From Spectribacter acetivorans (GTDB taxonomy: Bacteria; Pseudomonadota; Gammaproteobacteria; Nevskiales; Salinisphaeraceae), in the NCBI RefSeq assembly GCF_031846305.1, contig NZ_JAVRHY010000010.1, positions 41,937 to 105,936 of the forward strand: 64,000 bases of DNA. The letters are read 5' to 3'. The notes beneath the pieces were generated by a model that ran no database searches, was not told the origin of the DNA, and saw only the letters and a list, made by a program, of their open reading frames with translations. Positions 50,335 to 60,200 of the stretch are shown here, in pieces. The stretch's first letter is position 1. Every line of letters starts with the position of its first letter. The position numbers and the translations under genes were made by a program.

Positions 50335-51483
50335 ATGATCTATCGCCGTCGCACCTTGTTCATAGCCCTCACCCTGTTGCTCGGGTTGCTGGGGGCACCT
50401 GCCCAGGCGCTGTCGCTGCCGGAACCGCCGAGCGTGCCGGCCAAGGCTTACATACTGCTGGACCACGACAGCGGCCAGTTGCTGGCCAGCGCCAATCCGG
50501 ACCAGCCGGTAGAACCGGCCAGCATCACCAAGCTGATGACGGCCTACATCCTGTTCGACGAGATCAAGAGCGGCAATCTGGCGCTGGATGATCAGGTCAC
50601 CGTCAGCGAGCAGGCATGGCGCATGGGCGGCTCCAAGATGTTCATCGAAGTCGGCAAGCAGATTCCCGTGGCGGATCTGCTGCAGGGCATGATCATCATT
50701 TCCGGCAACGACGCCACCCTGGCCCTGGCCGAGCACGTGGCGGGGTCGGAGGAAAGCTTCGCCGGCTACATGAACCAGTACGCCAGCGATCTGGGGCTGA
50801 CAAACAGTCACTTCGTGAACGTCACCGGCTGGCCGGCCGAGAACCACTACATGAGCGCCCGGGACATCGCCACCCTGGCCGGTGCCATGATTCGCGACTT
50901 TCCGGATCTGTACGAGCGTTTCTACCAGCAGAAGGAATTCACCTGGAACGACATCAAGCAGTACAACCGCAACTCGCTGCTGTGGACCGACCCCTCGGTG
51001 GACGGGGTCAAGACCGGGCACACCGAATCCGCCGGTTACTGCCTGGCCGCGTCGGCCGAGCGCGAGGGCATGCGGCTGATATCGGTGGTCACCGGCACCA
51101 GCAGCAACAACGCCCGCAAGTCGGCCAGTTCGGCCCTGCTCAACTACGGCTTCCGCTTCTACGAAACCTACAAGCTATTCGACGCCGACAAGCCGATCAC
51201 CGAAATCCGGGTGTGGAAGGGTGACCGTGACCTGCTGCCGGTGGATGCCGGTGGTCCGGTCTACGTGACCGCGCCACGCGGCGGTCGCGACAAGCTGGCC
51301 ACTACCGCCGAGGTCACCCGCAACCTGGTGGCGCCGGTGGAAAAGGGCCGGGAACTGGGCACGCTCAACATCACCTTCAACGGCGAGCCGCTGCACAAGC
51401 GTCCGCTCTATGCCGGCGCCGACGTCGGCGCCGGCGGCTTCTTCCAGAGCCTGATCGACGAGTTCTGGCTACTATTCGAGTAG
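50335..51483 (+). CDS. dacA: D-alanyl-D-alanine carboxypeptidase (PBP5/6 type)
   Basis: Trims the terminal D-Ala of peptidoglycan pentapeptides. The 382-residue protein has a signal peptide (ends AQALS), the SXXK motif in EPASITKLMTAY near residue 64, SGN in IIISGNDATLAL near residue 122, KTG in GVKTGHTESAGYC near residue 225, a beta-rich C-terminal domain, and a C-terminal amphipathic helix (FFQSLIDEFWLLF) for membrane attachment. It lies 53 bp after rlpA. Confidence 0.95.
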   Translation: MIYRRRTLFIALTLLLGLLGAPAQALSLPEPPSVPAKAYILLDHDSGQLLASANPDQPVEPASITKLMTAYILFDEIKSGNLALDDQVTVSEQAWRMGGSKMFIEVGKQIPVADLLQGMIIISGNDATLALAEHVAGSEESFAGYMNQYASDLGLTNSHFVNVTGWPAENHYMSARDIATLAGAMIRDFPDLYERFYQQKEFTWNDIKQYNRNSLLWTDPSVDGVKTGHTESAGYCLAASAEREGMRLISVVTGTSSNNARKSASSALLNYGFRFYETYKLFDADKPITEIRVWKGDRDLLPVDAGGPVYVTAPRGGRDKLATTAEVTRNLVAPVEKGRELGTLNITFNGEPLHKRPLYAGADVGAGGFFQSLIDEFWLLFE

Positions 51484-51493
51484 CCGGCTGACC

Positions 51494-52339
51494 ATGGATA
51501 CGGCGTATCTCAACGGCCGCTTCCTGCCGCTGGCCGACGCGCAGGTCCCGGTCCTGGATCGGGGCTTCCTGTTCGGGGACGCGGTATACGAGGTCATCCC
51601 GGTCTACACCGGCCGGGCCTATGCCTTGGCCGATCACATCCATCGACTGGACCGGAGCCTGCGCAGCATCGGGCTGGCCGATCCGCTGGCGCCGGACGGC
51701 TGGAGTGACCTGGTCAACGATCTGATCGCGCGCAACGGCGGTGGCGACATGGCGGTCTATCTACAGGTCACACGGGGCGCACCGTCGCGGCGGGACCACC
51801 GGCCTGCCAGCGCCACCGGTCCGGCCACCGTCGTGGGGTTCTGCCAGACGCGGTCCCCGATTGCGGAATCCCTGCTCGAGCAGGGCATTGCCGCGGTGGT
51901 GCGCGACGACACACGCTGGGCCCGGTGCGATATCAAGTCCACCGCCCTGCTGGCCAACGTGCTGCTGGCCGGCGACGCCCATGCCAACGACGCCAACGAA
52001 GCCATTCTGGTGCGCGATGGCCGGCTCACCGAGGGCGCCTCCAGCAACGTGTTCGTGGTGAGCGGGGGCACGCTGGCCACGCCGCCGCTCGAGGCCGCCA
52101 TTCTGCCGGGCATCACCCGCGCCCGGGTCCTTTCCCTGGCGGCAGCCAATGACATTCCGGTCGCGCAACGACGGGTCGAGACCGGCGAATTGCGCGCGGC
52201 GGACGAAATCTGGCTGACCAGCTCCACCCGCGAAATTTTCCCGGTGACCCGGCTGGACGGCGAACCGGTCGGTCACGGCCGACCCGGCGCGCTGTGGACA
52301 AGACTGCGGGCGCTGCTGCAGGCTGACACCCATGACTGA
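51494..52339 (+). CDS. dat: D-amino acid aminotransferase
   Basis: A 281-residue fold-type IV PLP enzyme. Signatures are PVLDRGFLFGDAVYEVIPVY near residue 20, the PLP lysine in DIKSTALLANVLLAGDA near residue 147, and GASSNVFVVSGGTLATPP. The D-amino acid type is favoured over branched-chain aminotransferase by length and by position between dacA and ybeD. It could make or recycle D-Glu/D-Ala for peptidoglycan. Branched-chain or 4-amino-4-deoxychorismate lyase activity cannot be excluded by eye. It overlaps ybeD by 8 bp. Confidence 0.88.
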   Translation: MDTAYLNGRFLPLADAQVPVLDRGFLFGDAVYEVIPVYTGRAYALADHIHRLDRSLRSIGLADPLAPDGWSDLVNDLIARNGGGDMAVYLQVTRGAPSRRDHRPASATGPATVVGFCQTRSPIAESLLEQGIAAVVRDDTRWARCDIKSTALLANVLLAGDAHANDANEAILVRDGRLTEGASSNVFVVSGGTLATPPLEAAILPGITRARVLSLAAANDIPVAQRRVETGELRAADEIWLTSSTREIFPVTRLDGEPVGHGRPGALWTRLRALLQADTHD

Positions 52340-52595
52340 CGATTCCCTGCTCGAATTTCCCTGCCGGTTTCCGATCAAGGTCTTCGGCGCGCACGATGGC
52401 CACTTCGAGCAGCAGATATTCGATCTGCTCAAGCCCCATGTGCCCGAGCTCAGCCAGGACGACCTGACCCGCAATCCGAGCCGCAAGGGCAACTACGTGG
52501 CGATCACCGTCGACGTGCTCGCCCGCGACCGTGCCCAGCTGGATGCGATCTACGAAGATCTCACCGCCTGCGACGCGGTGTTGATGGCATTGTAG
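52332..52595 (+). CDS. ybeD: YbeD/DUF493 family protein
   Basis: An 87-residue protein with the DUF493 fold (ACT-like): LEFPCRFPIKVFGAH near the N-terminus and SRKGNYVAITVDVLARDRAQ in the middle. Its role is unknown; its place between dacA and lipB is conserved from E. coli, which suggests a link to lipoate or envelope metabolism. Confidence 0.93.
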   Translation: MTDDSLLEFPCRFPIKVFGAHDGHFEQQIFDLLKPHVPELSQDDLTRNPSRKGNYVAITVDVLARDRAQLDAIYEDLTACDAVLMAL

Positions 52596-52659
52596 AAAGC
52601 CACCGACATCGGGGCGGCCAGTCGGGTGTCAGGCAGAAGCTCTGCGTTAAACTTGGGTG

Positions 52660-53373
52660 ATGACCTTGTCCCCAACGCCAGCCAAGTCACCGTCGGCACC
52701 CGCGCCGTGCATTCGCACCATGCTGGACGCGCCGTTGGCCTACGAACCCGTCTGGCGTGACATGCAGGCATTCACCGACGCGGCCGGCCCGGATACCCCG
52801 GACGAGTTCTGGTTCCTGGCTCATGAACCGGTATTCACCCAGGGCACCAACGGGCGGCCAGAGCATGTGCTGGCGTCCGGCAACATCCCGATCGTGCCCA
52901 GCGACCGCGGCGGCCAGGTCACCTACCACGGCCCCGGACAGCTGATGGGCTATGTCCTGGCGGATGTCCGCCGGCTAGGCATGGGCATCCGGTCGCTGGT
53001 CGAGGCGCTCGAACTGGCCGTGATCGACACGCTGGACGGTTACGGCATCACGGCCCGGGCCCGGCGGGATGCGCCCGGTGTCTATGTGCCGGCCGCCGGC
53101 GACGCCAAGATCGCCTCGCTGGGGCTGCGGGTGCGCCGTGGCCGCTGCTATCACGGCCTGGCGCTGAATGTGGACCTGGATCTCGAGCCATTCGGGCGCA
53201 TCAATCCCTGCGGTTACCAGGGACTGGCCATGACCCGGATCGCCGACCTGGCCGGCCCGATCAGCCTGGACCGGGTTGCCGCGGATCTGGCGCCCGCGAT
53301 CTGTCGGCGACTCCGCCTGCCGCGGCCCGCGGCGAACGAACACCGGCTTGCGCCAGCCCCGGCGATGGGCTAA
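52660..53373 (+). CDS. lipB: Octanoyl-[acyl carrier protein] N-octanoyltransferase
   Basis: Transfers octanoate from ACP to apo-proteins in lipoate synthesis. The 237-residue protein contains RGGQVTYHGPGQLMGYVL near residue 88, the lysine in DAKIASLGLRVRRG near residue 150, and the thioester-forming cysteine in NPCGYQGLAMT near residue 184. The N-terminus (about 20 residues, Pro/Ala-rich) is longer than the core. Start is ATG 52660; an adjacent GTG at 52657 is equivalent. The usual partner lipA does not follow. Confidence 0.94.
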   Translation: MTLSPTPAKSPSAPAPCIRTMLDAPLAYEPVWRDMQAFTDAAGPDTPDEFWFLAHEPVFTQGTNGRPEHVLASGNIPIVPSDRGGQVTYHGPGQLMGYVLADVRRLGMGIRSLVEALELAVIDTLDGYGITARARRDAPGVYVPAAGDAKIASLGLRVRRGRCYHGLALNVDLDLEPFGRINPCGYQGLAMTRIADLAGPISLDRVAADLAPAICRRLRLPRPAANEHRLAPAPAMG

Positions 53374-53483
53374 ATCAGGAGCCCGCCGGTGCCGCGCACG
53401 CCGGGCGGGTGCGCCATATTCAGGTACGGTTCAGTAACGCGCTCATAAGCTGCATTCACCTACTACGGGCAAGGAGACATCTC

Positions 53484-54128
53484 ATGCGAACTTTCATCCG
53501 TCCACTGGCGGCGCTGGTATCAGCCCTGGCCCTGGTCAGTACGCCGCTGATGGCCCAGGAAGAGGCCTGCGAGCCGACCCCGCCCGCCGAGCTGGGCGAA
53601 CAGACCGTGAATACGTTGCTGGACGAGCTCACCGAGCGTCGCGACGAGTTCAAGAAGAATCCCCAGGCGCTGTACGCGATGATCGAGCGGGAGCTGGTGC
53701 CGCTGGTTGATCTGGAGCGCATGTCGGAACTGGTGCTGGGCAAGCACGCGGAGGATGCCTCGGACGAGCAGATCGACCGTTTCGCCCAGGCCTTCAAGCA
53801 GATGATCATCCAGACCTACGGCAATGCGCTGTATGGATTCGACGACGAGCAGATCGAATTCCAGCCGGTGGATGCACCCGAGGACGCCACCGACATCACC
53901 TTCCAGGCCGTGGTCATTACCGAGGAAGGCGACCGCATTCCGGTGGACATGGACATGCACCTGGTCGACTGCCAGTGGAAGATCTATGACGGCAGCATCG
54001 GCAATCTGTCGTTCGTGACCAACTACCGCGGTCAGTTCAACGCCCAGATCCGGGCCGGGGGTCTGGATGCACTGATCGAGAAGATGGAACGCCGCTACGG
54101 CGGCGGCGTGAGCGACCCCGCCCAGTAA
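53484..54128 (+). CDS. MlaC/Ttg2D-family periplasmic phospholipid-binding protein
   Basis: A 214-residue exported protein. The signal peptide ends near LMAQEE (residue 24). The Tol_Tol_Ttg2/MlaC family pattern is visible in LVDLERMSELVLGKHAEDAS near residue 73, QIDRFAQAFKQMIIQTYGNA and the beta strands after it, ending with YRGQFNAQIRAGGLDALIEKM. MlaC shuttles phospholipids between membranes for outer-membrane asymmetry, but the mlaFEDB genes are not nearby, so this may be an orphan copy. AAGGAG at 53471-53476 fixes ATG 53484. Confidence 0.88.
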   Translation: MRTFIRPLAALVSALALVSTPLMAQEEACEPTPPAELGEQTVNTLLDELTERRDEFKKNPQALYAMIERELVPLVDLERMSELVLGKHAEDASDEQIDRFAQAFKQMIIQTYGNALYGFDDEQIEFQPVDAPEDATDITFQAVVITEEGDRIPVDMDMHLVDCQWKIYDGSIGNLSFVTNYRGQFNAQIRAGGLDALIEKMERRYGGGVSDPAQ

Positions 54129-54135
54129 GCTGGCG

Positions 54136-54477
54136 GTGACGGCCGGCAACACCCGACAGCGGCTGCTCGCGGTCGTCCGCCGGGTGCCGGCCGGCTGCGT
54201 CGCGACCTACGGCCAGATTGCGGCCCTGGCGGGTCTGCCACGGCAGGCCCGCCTGGTCGGTTACGCCCTGCACAATTGCCCGGCGGATGTGCCCTGGCAC
54301 CGCATCGTCAATGCCCAGGGCCGCATCTCGCTGCCCACCGATTCCACCGCCGGCCTGGCCCAGCATCGCCGGCTCGCCGAGGAAGGCATTGCCATGATCG
54401 GCGGACGGATCGATCTGGCCCGATACCGCTGGGAACCGCCTTCAGACCCGCCCGGGCAGGCCGATACCGGAGGATGA
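54136..54477 (+). CDS. Alkyltransferase-like protein (ATL), Trp in place of the active Cys
   Basis: A 113-residue protein homologous to the DNA-binding domain of O6-alkylguanine-DNA alkyltransferases: VPAGCVATYGQIAALAGLP near the N-terminus and GYALHNCPADVPWHRIVNAQG. The PWHR motif replaces PCHR, so it cannot transfer alkyl groups; ATL proteins bind alkylated bases and hand them to nucleotide excision repair. GTG at 54136 is 7 bp after the MlaC-like gene. Confidence 0.92.
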   Translation: MTAGNTRQRLLAVVRRVPAGCVATYGQIAALAGLPRQARLVGYALHNCPADVPWHRIVNAQGRISLPTDSTAGLAQHRRLAEEGIAMIGGRIDLARYRWEPPSDPPGQADTGG

Positions 54478-54496
54478 TGACCGCACCCTGTCCCGC

Positions 54497-54922
54497 ATGA
54501 CCCCCGCGCAGCACGAACTCATTCGCGATAGCTGGCATCGTGCCGCCCCGGCCCGGGAACAGGTTATCCGCGACTTCTACGACCACCTGTTCGAGCAGGC
54601 CCCCGCCCTGCGGGATCTTTTCCCCGCAGACCTCGGCCGCCAGAAGCGCAAACTCCTGATCACGCTCAATATCGCCGTCTCCCGCCTGTCCCAGCTGGAG
54701 CAGATACGGCCATCGCTGCGGGAACTGGGCCGCCGGCACCGTGACTACGGCGCCCGCACGACGTACTACCCCGTTGTGTGCGAGGCCCTGTTATGGAGCC
54801 TGGCCACCCACATGGGGTCGGACTTCGACCGCGCCACCGAATTCGCCTGGCGAGAGGCGCTCAGCATCATCACTACCGAGATGCTCGCCGGCGCGCGCGA
54901 CGACCCGGACCCGGCCGGCTAG
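54497..54922 (+). CDS. Single-domain globin
   Basis: A 141-residue haem-binding globin of the bacterial haemoglobin (Vgb/flavohaemoglobin head) kind. The CD1 phenylalanine is in LRDLFPADL near residue 41 and the proximal histidine in LGRRHRDYGARTTYYPVV near residue 81, with the Tyr-Pro-Val that follows it in this family. No reductase domain is attached, so electrons must come from a separate protein. Possible roles are oxygen delivery or nitric oxide handling. Standalone gene between atl and prc. Confidence 0.9.
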   Translation: MTPAQHELIRDSWHRAAPAREQVIRDFYDHLFEQAPALRDLFPADLGRQKRKLLITLNIAVSRLSQLEQIRPSLRELGRRHRDYGARTTYYPVVCEALLWSLATHMGSDFDRATEFAWREALSIITTEMLAGARDDPDPAG

Positions 54923-55117
54923 CACCGCCGGTGGCCGGATCACGCCACGGCAACCCCGTCCCAACCGATCCGAACTGGCATCGGAACCAGCCGATTTACT
55001 CCACACCGGGAAAAAAAGGCACAATCGGTTGTCGTAACAGGCAACGATTTTCCCCGGACGCGTAGTTTTCGGCGTCGCGCGCGTATGCGTCCGGGTGTTT
55101 CCAATAAAAGGTGTGAC

Positions 55118-57187
55118 ATGTCCAGATTCGTCGTTCCGTTCGCGTCCGCAATACTGCTGCTGCAGGCCTGTCAGGCCGGCAGCGTCGCCCCGGAGGCGGA
55201 CACCACCGGCGAGTTCCAGCCGCTGCAGCCCGGCGATGCCCAGGTGCAGATCGACAAGCAGGTGGTCCAGCGGCTGCAGGACGAGCACTACAACCCGGTG
55301 GCGCTGGACGACGATTTCTCGCGCGACATGCTCCTCGACTACATCGAGGACCTCGATGGTACCCACAGCGTGTTCCTGGCCAGCGACATCGAACGCTTCA
55401 AGCGGGAATTCGGCGACCAACTGGATGACGACCTGCGCGACGGCGAACTCGGCGCGGCCTTCGACATCTTCAACACCTACCAGCAGCGCCGACTGGAGGT
55501 GAATCAGTGGATACTGGGCCTGCTCGACAAGGGCGTGGAGAATCTCGATCTGACGGACGCGGAAAGCGTGACCATCGAACGCGAAGACGCCCCCTGGCCG
55601 GCGGATGACGAGGCCCGCCGCGAGCTGTGGCGCCACAATCTCGAAAACCAGGTCATCAACCTGCATCTCAACGACGTCGACCCGGCGGACATCCAGGACC
55701 GCATGACCCGCCGCTACGAAAGCGAGCGGGAACAACTGCTGGCGGCCGAGCCGATCGACGTGATTTCCGCCTACATGGGGGCCTATACCCACCGCTACGA
55801 CCCGCACACGGATTACTTCTCTCCCAGCCGGTCGGAGGAATTCGACATCGGCATGAATCTGTCGCTGCAGGGCATCGGCGCCCAGCTGCGCGACCGCAAC
55901 GGCTACACCGAGCTGGTGCGACTGATTCCCGGTGGTCCCGCGGCCAAGAGTGGCAAGCTCAGCCCCACCGACCGCATCATCGCCGTCGGCCAGGGGAAGG
56001 AGGGTGATCTGGTGGACGTCGTTGGCATGCGCCTGGACCGCACGGTGCAGCTGATCCGCGGCGAGAAGGGCAGCACGGTCCGGCTGCAGATACTGCCGAA
56101 GGACAATTCCCAGACCCGCACCATCTCGCTGGTGCGCGACGAGATCGAGCTGAAGGACCAGGCGGCGAAAAGCCGTATCGTGCCGCTGGAGGACAATGGC
56201 GAAACCCGGCAGATCGGACTGATTACGCTGCCCTCCTTCTACAAGGGCACCGCCGACGATGTCGAGGCGCTGCTGAAGGAATTGCGCGAAGCCGACGTCG
56301 ACGGCGTGGTGCTGGACCTGCGCGGCAACGGCGGCGGCGCCCTGCGCGAAGTCACCAAGCTGGTGGGCCTGTTTATGCCCTCGTCACCCTCGGTGCAGAT
56401 CCGCGATGCCAGCGGCAACACCCAGGTGCTGGGCGCCAACGGCGATCCGGTCTACCCGGGCCCGCTTGCGGTGATGGTCAACCGGCTGAGCGCCTCCGCC
56501 TCGGAGATCTTCGCCGGCGCCATTCAGGACTACGGCCGCGGCGTCATTCTCGGCCAGCGCACCTTCGGCAAGGGCACGGTGCAGGCCCTGATGCCGCTGT
56601 CCAAGGGCCGGGTCAAGCTGACCCAGGCCAAGTTCTATCGCGTGACCGGTGCCAGCACCCAGGCGCGCGGGGTGGAGCCGGACATCGGCTTCCCCTCGCC
56701 GTTCAACACCGAGGAGATCGGCGAATCGGCCCTGCCCAACGCCCTGCCCTGGGACAAGATCGACTCGGTATCGCACCCGCAACTGGACACGCTCAAGAAG
56801 ATTCTCCCCGAACTGCGTGATCGGCACGAGAAGCGCATCACCGACGACAGCGACTTCCAGTACCAGGTCAAGCGCATCGATCTACTGCGCGAACGCAGCG
56901 AGCGCGAGTCACTATCGCTGCAGCTCGAGGAACGGCGCGAACAGCAGGCCGAATTCCGCGAGCGAAGCCTGGAACTGGTCAACGCCAAACGGCGCGCCAA
57001 CGGCGAAGAGCCGTTCGAGGACTACCAGGCGTTCCAGGACAGCGAGGATGACGTCGCCACCCCGGAAAACCCCACCGGCGAGAGCGAGGAAGAGGAAGAG
57101 CCCGACGCCTACCAGCAGGAAGCGGCGCGCATCCTTCTGGATACCGTGAATCTGCTCAAGGCGCGCGCGGGTGGTCGGGCCATCTGA
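55118..57187 (+). CDS. prc: Carboxy-terminal processing (tail-specific) protease
   Basis: Periplasmic serine protease that degrades or trims envelope proteins, in E. coli including PBP3 and the hydrolase MepS. The 689-residue protein has a lipoprotein-like or ordinary signal (LLLQAC near residue 16-18), a PDZ domain (IGAQLRDRNGYTELVRLIPG near residue 254), the S41 core with catalytic Ser in LSASASEIFAGA near residue 463 and Lys in TFGKGTVQ near 488, and a Prc-type C-terminal domain rich in charged helices. ATG at 55118 is preferred to the upstream in-frame ATG at 55085, as it starts the signal sequence. Confidence 0.95.
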   Translation: MSRFVVPFASAILLLQACQAGSVAPEADTTGEFQPLQPGDAQVQIDKQVVQRLQDEHYNPVALDDDFSRDMLLDYIEDLDGTHSVFLASDIERFKREFGDQLDDDLRDGELGAAFDIFNTYQQRRLEVNQWILGLLDKGVENLDLTDAESVTIEREDAPWPADDEARRELWRHNLENQVINLHLNDVDPADIQDRMTRRYESEREQLLAAEPIDVISAYMGAYTHRYDPHTDYFSPSRSEEFDIGMNLSLQGIGAQLRDRNGYTELVRLIPGGPAAKSGKLSPTDRIIAVGQGKEGDLVDVVGMRLDRTVQLIRGEKGSTVRLQILPKDNSQTRTISLVRDEIELKDQAAKSRIVPLEDNGETRQIGLITLPSFYKGTADDVEALLKELREADVDGVVLDLRGNGGGALREVTKLVGLFMPSSPSVQIRDASGNTQVLGANGDPVYPGPLAVMVNRLSASASEIFAGAIQDYGRGVILGQRTFGKGTVQALMPLSKGRVKLTQAKFYRVTGASTQARGVEPDIGFPSPFNTEEIGESALPNALPWDKIDSVSHPQLDTLKKILPELRDRHEKRITDDSDFQYQVKRIDLLRERSERESLSLQLEERREQQAEFRERSLELVNAKRRANGEEPFEDYQAFQDSEDDVATPENPTGESEEEEEPDAYQQEAARILLDTVNLLKARAGGRAI

Positions 57188-57201
57188 CGCAGGCGCCAGC
57201 G

Positions 57202-57232
57202 CCGCCGCTTCGGCTAATCGCAGAAGCGGCGG
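57202..57232. terminator. Hairpin between convergent prc and purL
   Basis: CCGCCGCTTC and GAAGCGGCGG form a perfect 10-bp stem around an 11-base loop that contains the purL stop codon (57214-57216). There is no T tract on either side. It could act as a bidirectional end of transcription or RNA-stabilising hairpin. Confidence 0.45.
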
Positions 57233-60200
57233 GCATTGGCAAACAGTCGGGCCCAGGGGGCGCGCTCGCCCGTCCATGCCGCAGGCCGCCAGGACTGCGT
57301 GACCGCCCGCGTCACCCGTTCCGGATGCGGCATCAGAATCAGCACCCGGCCATCCGCGTTGCAGAAACCGGTGGCCCCGCCGGGCGAGCCATTGGGGTTA
57401 GCGGGATAGCGTGCCGCTGGCCCGCCGGCGTTATCCACGTAACGCAGGCTTAGCTGCCCCGCCGCCGTCAGCCGCTGCGCGGCCGCGTCGTCGGCATAAG
57501 CCACCCGGCCTTCCCCGTGTGCCACCGCGATGGGCACGCGGGCACCGGCCATGCCGTCCAGCAACACCGACCGTGAGGGCAGCACTTCCACTGCCACTGT
57601 GCGGGCTTCGAACTGCGCCGAGCGATTCTCCAGAAACCGCGGCCAATCGTCGGTTCCGGGAATCAGGTCGGCCAGGTGGGACAGCATCTGGCAACCGTTG
57701 CAAACGCCGAGGGCGAAATGCCGCTCGTCGGCAAAGAAGGCCGCGAACGCCTCGCGCAGGGCCGGGTTGTTCAGAATGGTGCCGGCCCAGCCCCGCCCCG
57801 CGCCGAGCACGTCGCCGTAGGAAAACCCGCCGCAGGCCGCCAGCCCCTGGAAGTCCCGCAGCGACGCGCTGCCGGCCAGCAGTTCGCTCATGTGCACGTC
57901 GACGGCCTCGAAACCGGCAGCATGGAACGCCCAGGCCATTTCCAGATGACCATTCACACCCTGCTCCCGCAGGATGGCAACCCGCGGCCGGGTGAGATTC
58001 AGATACGGCGCTGCCGGATCCTCGGCCGGGTCGAAACCCGGCGCCACGGGCAGGCCCGGGTCATCGGCATCCAGCAGGGCATCGTATTCTTCGCGGGCGC
58101 AGTCGGGATCGTCGCGCAGCGCCTTGAGGCGATAACTGGTTTCCGACCAGGCGCGATGCAGGTCGATACGGTCCTCATCCAGCAGGCAGTCGCCGTCCCC
58201 GTGGATGCGAATACCCCGATCCACGGCCACCACGCCCAGGTCGGTGGCCGCGAGACCGGCCTCGCGGCATTGCCCGAGAATCGGCGCGGCATCCGCCGAC
58301 GCCACCTGGATCACCGCCCCCGGCTCTTCGTTGAACAGCGCCGCCAGCGGCCCGCCTGCCAGCTGGCCAAGGTCCACCTCCAGGCCGGTCCGGCCGGCGA
58401 ACGCCATTTCGCAGAGCGTGGCCCAGAGGCCGCCGTCGCTGCGGTCGTGATAGGCCAGAATCCGCCCCGCCGCGTTGAGCGACTGCACTGTGTCGAACAG
58501 GGCGCGCAGGGTGGCCGGGTTGTCCACGTCCGGCGGCGGCCCCGCCTCGACCCCGTACACCTGGGCCAGGGCAGAACCGCCCAGCCGGGCCTGCTCGCCA
58601 TTGGGGGCCAGCAGAATCAGCCGGCTGTCTGGCAGCGGCCGCAGTTGCGGGGTCAGGGTCGCGCCGGCATCGAGCACCGGGGCGAACGCCGACACGATCA
58701 GCGACACCGGGGCCCGCATGTCGCGGGACTGGCCGTCCTGTTCCCAGATCGTACGCATGGACAGCGAATCCTTGCCCACCGGGATGGCGATGCCCAGTGC
58801 CGGGCAGAGCTGCTCGCCCACGGCACGCACGGTATCGAACAGACGGGCGTCCTCTTCGGCGTCACCGCAGGCGGCCATCCAGTTGGCGGACAGGCGCACG
58901 TCGGACAGACGCTCGATGCGGGCGGTAGCCAGATTGGTCAGGGCCTCGGCGACTGCCATGCGGCCCGAGGCAGGCGCGTCCAGCACCGCCAGCGGCGCGC
59001 GCTCGCCCATCGCCATGGCCTCGCCGCTGGTGCCGGTAAAGCCGGTGGTGGTCACCGCGCAATCAGCCACCGGCACTTGCCAGGGGCCAACCATCTGTTC
59101 ACGCGCCACCTGCCCGCCGATGCTGCGATCGCCGATGGTGATCAGGAAGGACTTGTCGGCCACCGTGGGCAGACGGAGGACCCGGTAGGCCGCCTCCTGC
59201 AAATTGACACCCTCGGGCAACGGCCGCCCGGCGACCGACGCCGGGCGGCGCCCCTCGCGATGCATTTTCGGCGTCTTGCCGAGCAGTACCGGCATGGGCA
59301 TGTCCACCGGGGCATCGGCCGCGTTGTCGCGGACTTGCAGATGGGGCTCGGCGATCGCCTCGCCCACCACCGCCATCGGGCAGCGCTCGCGCCGACACAG
59401 GGCCTCGAATACGGACAGGCTATCGGCCGCGACGGCCAGCACATAGCGCTCCTGCGCCTCGTTGCACCAGATTTCCATCGGCGACAGGCTGGCATCCGCG
59501 CTGTGGATGTCCCGCAGCCGGATACTGGCCCCGCGACCGTCGGCATCGATGATCTCGGGCAGCGCGTTCGACAGGCCACCGGCGCCGACATCATGGATTG
59601 AGGCAATCGGATTGCTATCACCCATCGCCCAGCAGCCATCGATGACTTCCTGACAGCGCCGCTCCATCTCGGGGTTGGCGCGCTGGACGGACGCGAAATC
59701 CAGCGCCTCGGAGGATCGGCCGCTGGCCATGGAGGACGCCGCGCCACCGCCCAGGCCGATGCGCATGGCCGGCCCGCCCAGCACGATCAGGCGCGCGTCC
59801 ACGGATACCGACTGTTTTTCGACATGGCTACCACGGATGTTGCCCATGCCGCCGGCCATCATGATTGGCTTGTGATAGCCGCGCAGGCCATCCGGCCCCT
59901 CCTGTTCGAAGGTGCGGAAATAGCCGGTCAGATTCGGACGCCCGAACTCGTTGTTGTAGCGGGCGGCACCGATCGGAGCCTCCAGCATGATCTGCCGCGC
60001 GCTGGCCACCCGCTGCGGGCGACCGTGATCAATCTCCCAGGGCTGTTCGTAACCCGGCAGGCGCAGGTTCGACACCGAAAAACCGCACAGACCGGCCTTG
60101 GTACGGGCGCCACGGCCAGTGGCCGCCTCGTCCCGGATCTCGCCGCCGCAGCCGGTAGCGGCTCCCGGATCGGGCGCGATGGCGGTCGGGTGATTGTGGG

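Noticed and set aside
53380..53404. Possible hairpin CCCGCC/GGCGGG after lipB
   Set aside because: The loop is about 15 bases and no T tract follows; common by chance at this GC content.
57676..59601. 641-codon plus-strand open frame opposite purL
   Set aside because: purL is continuous there with known motifs; the antisense frame is low complexity and His/Gly-rich.
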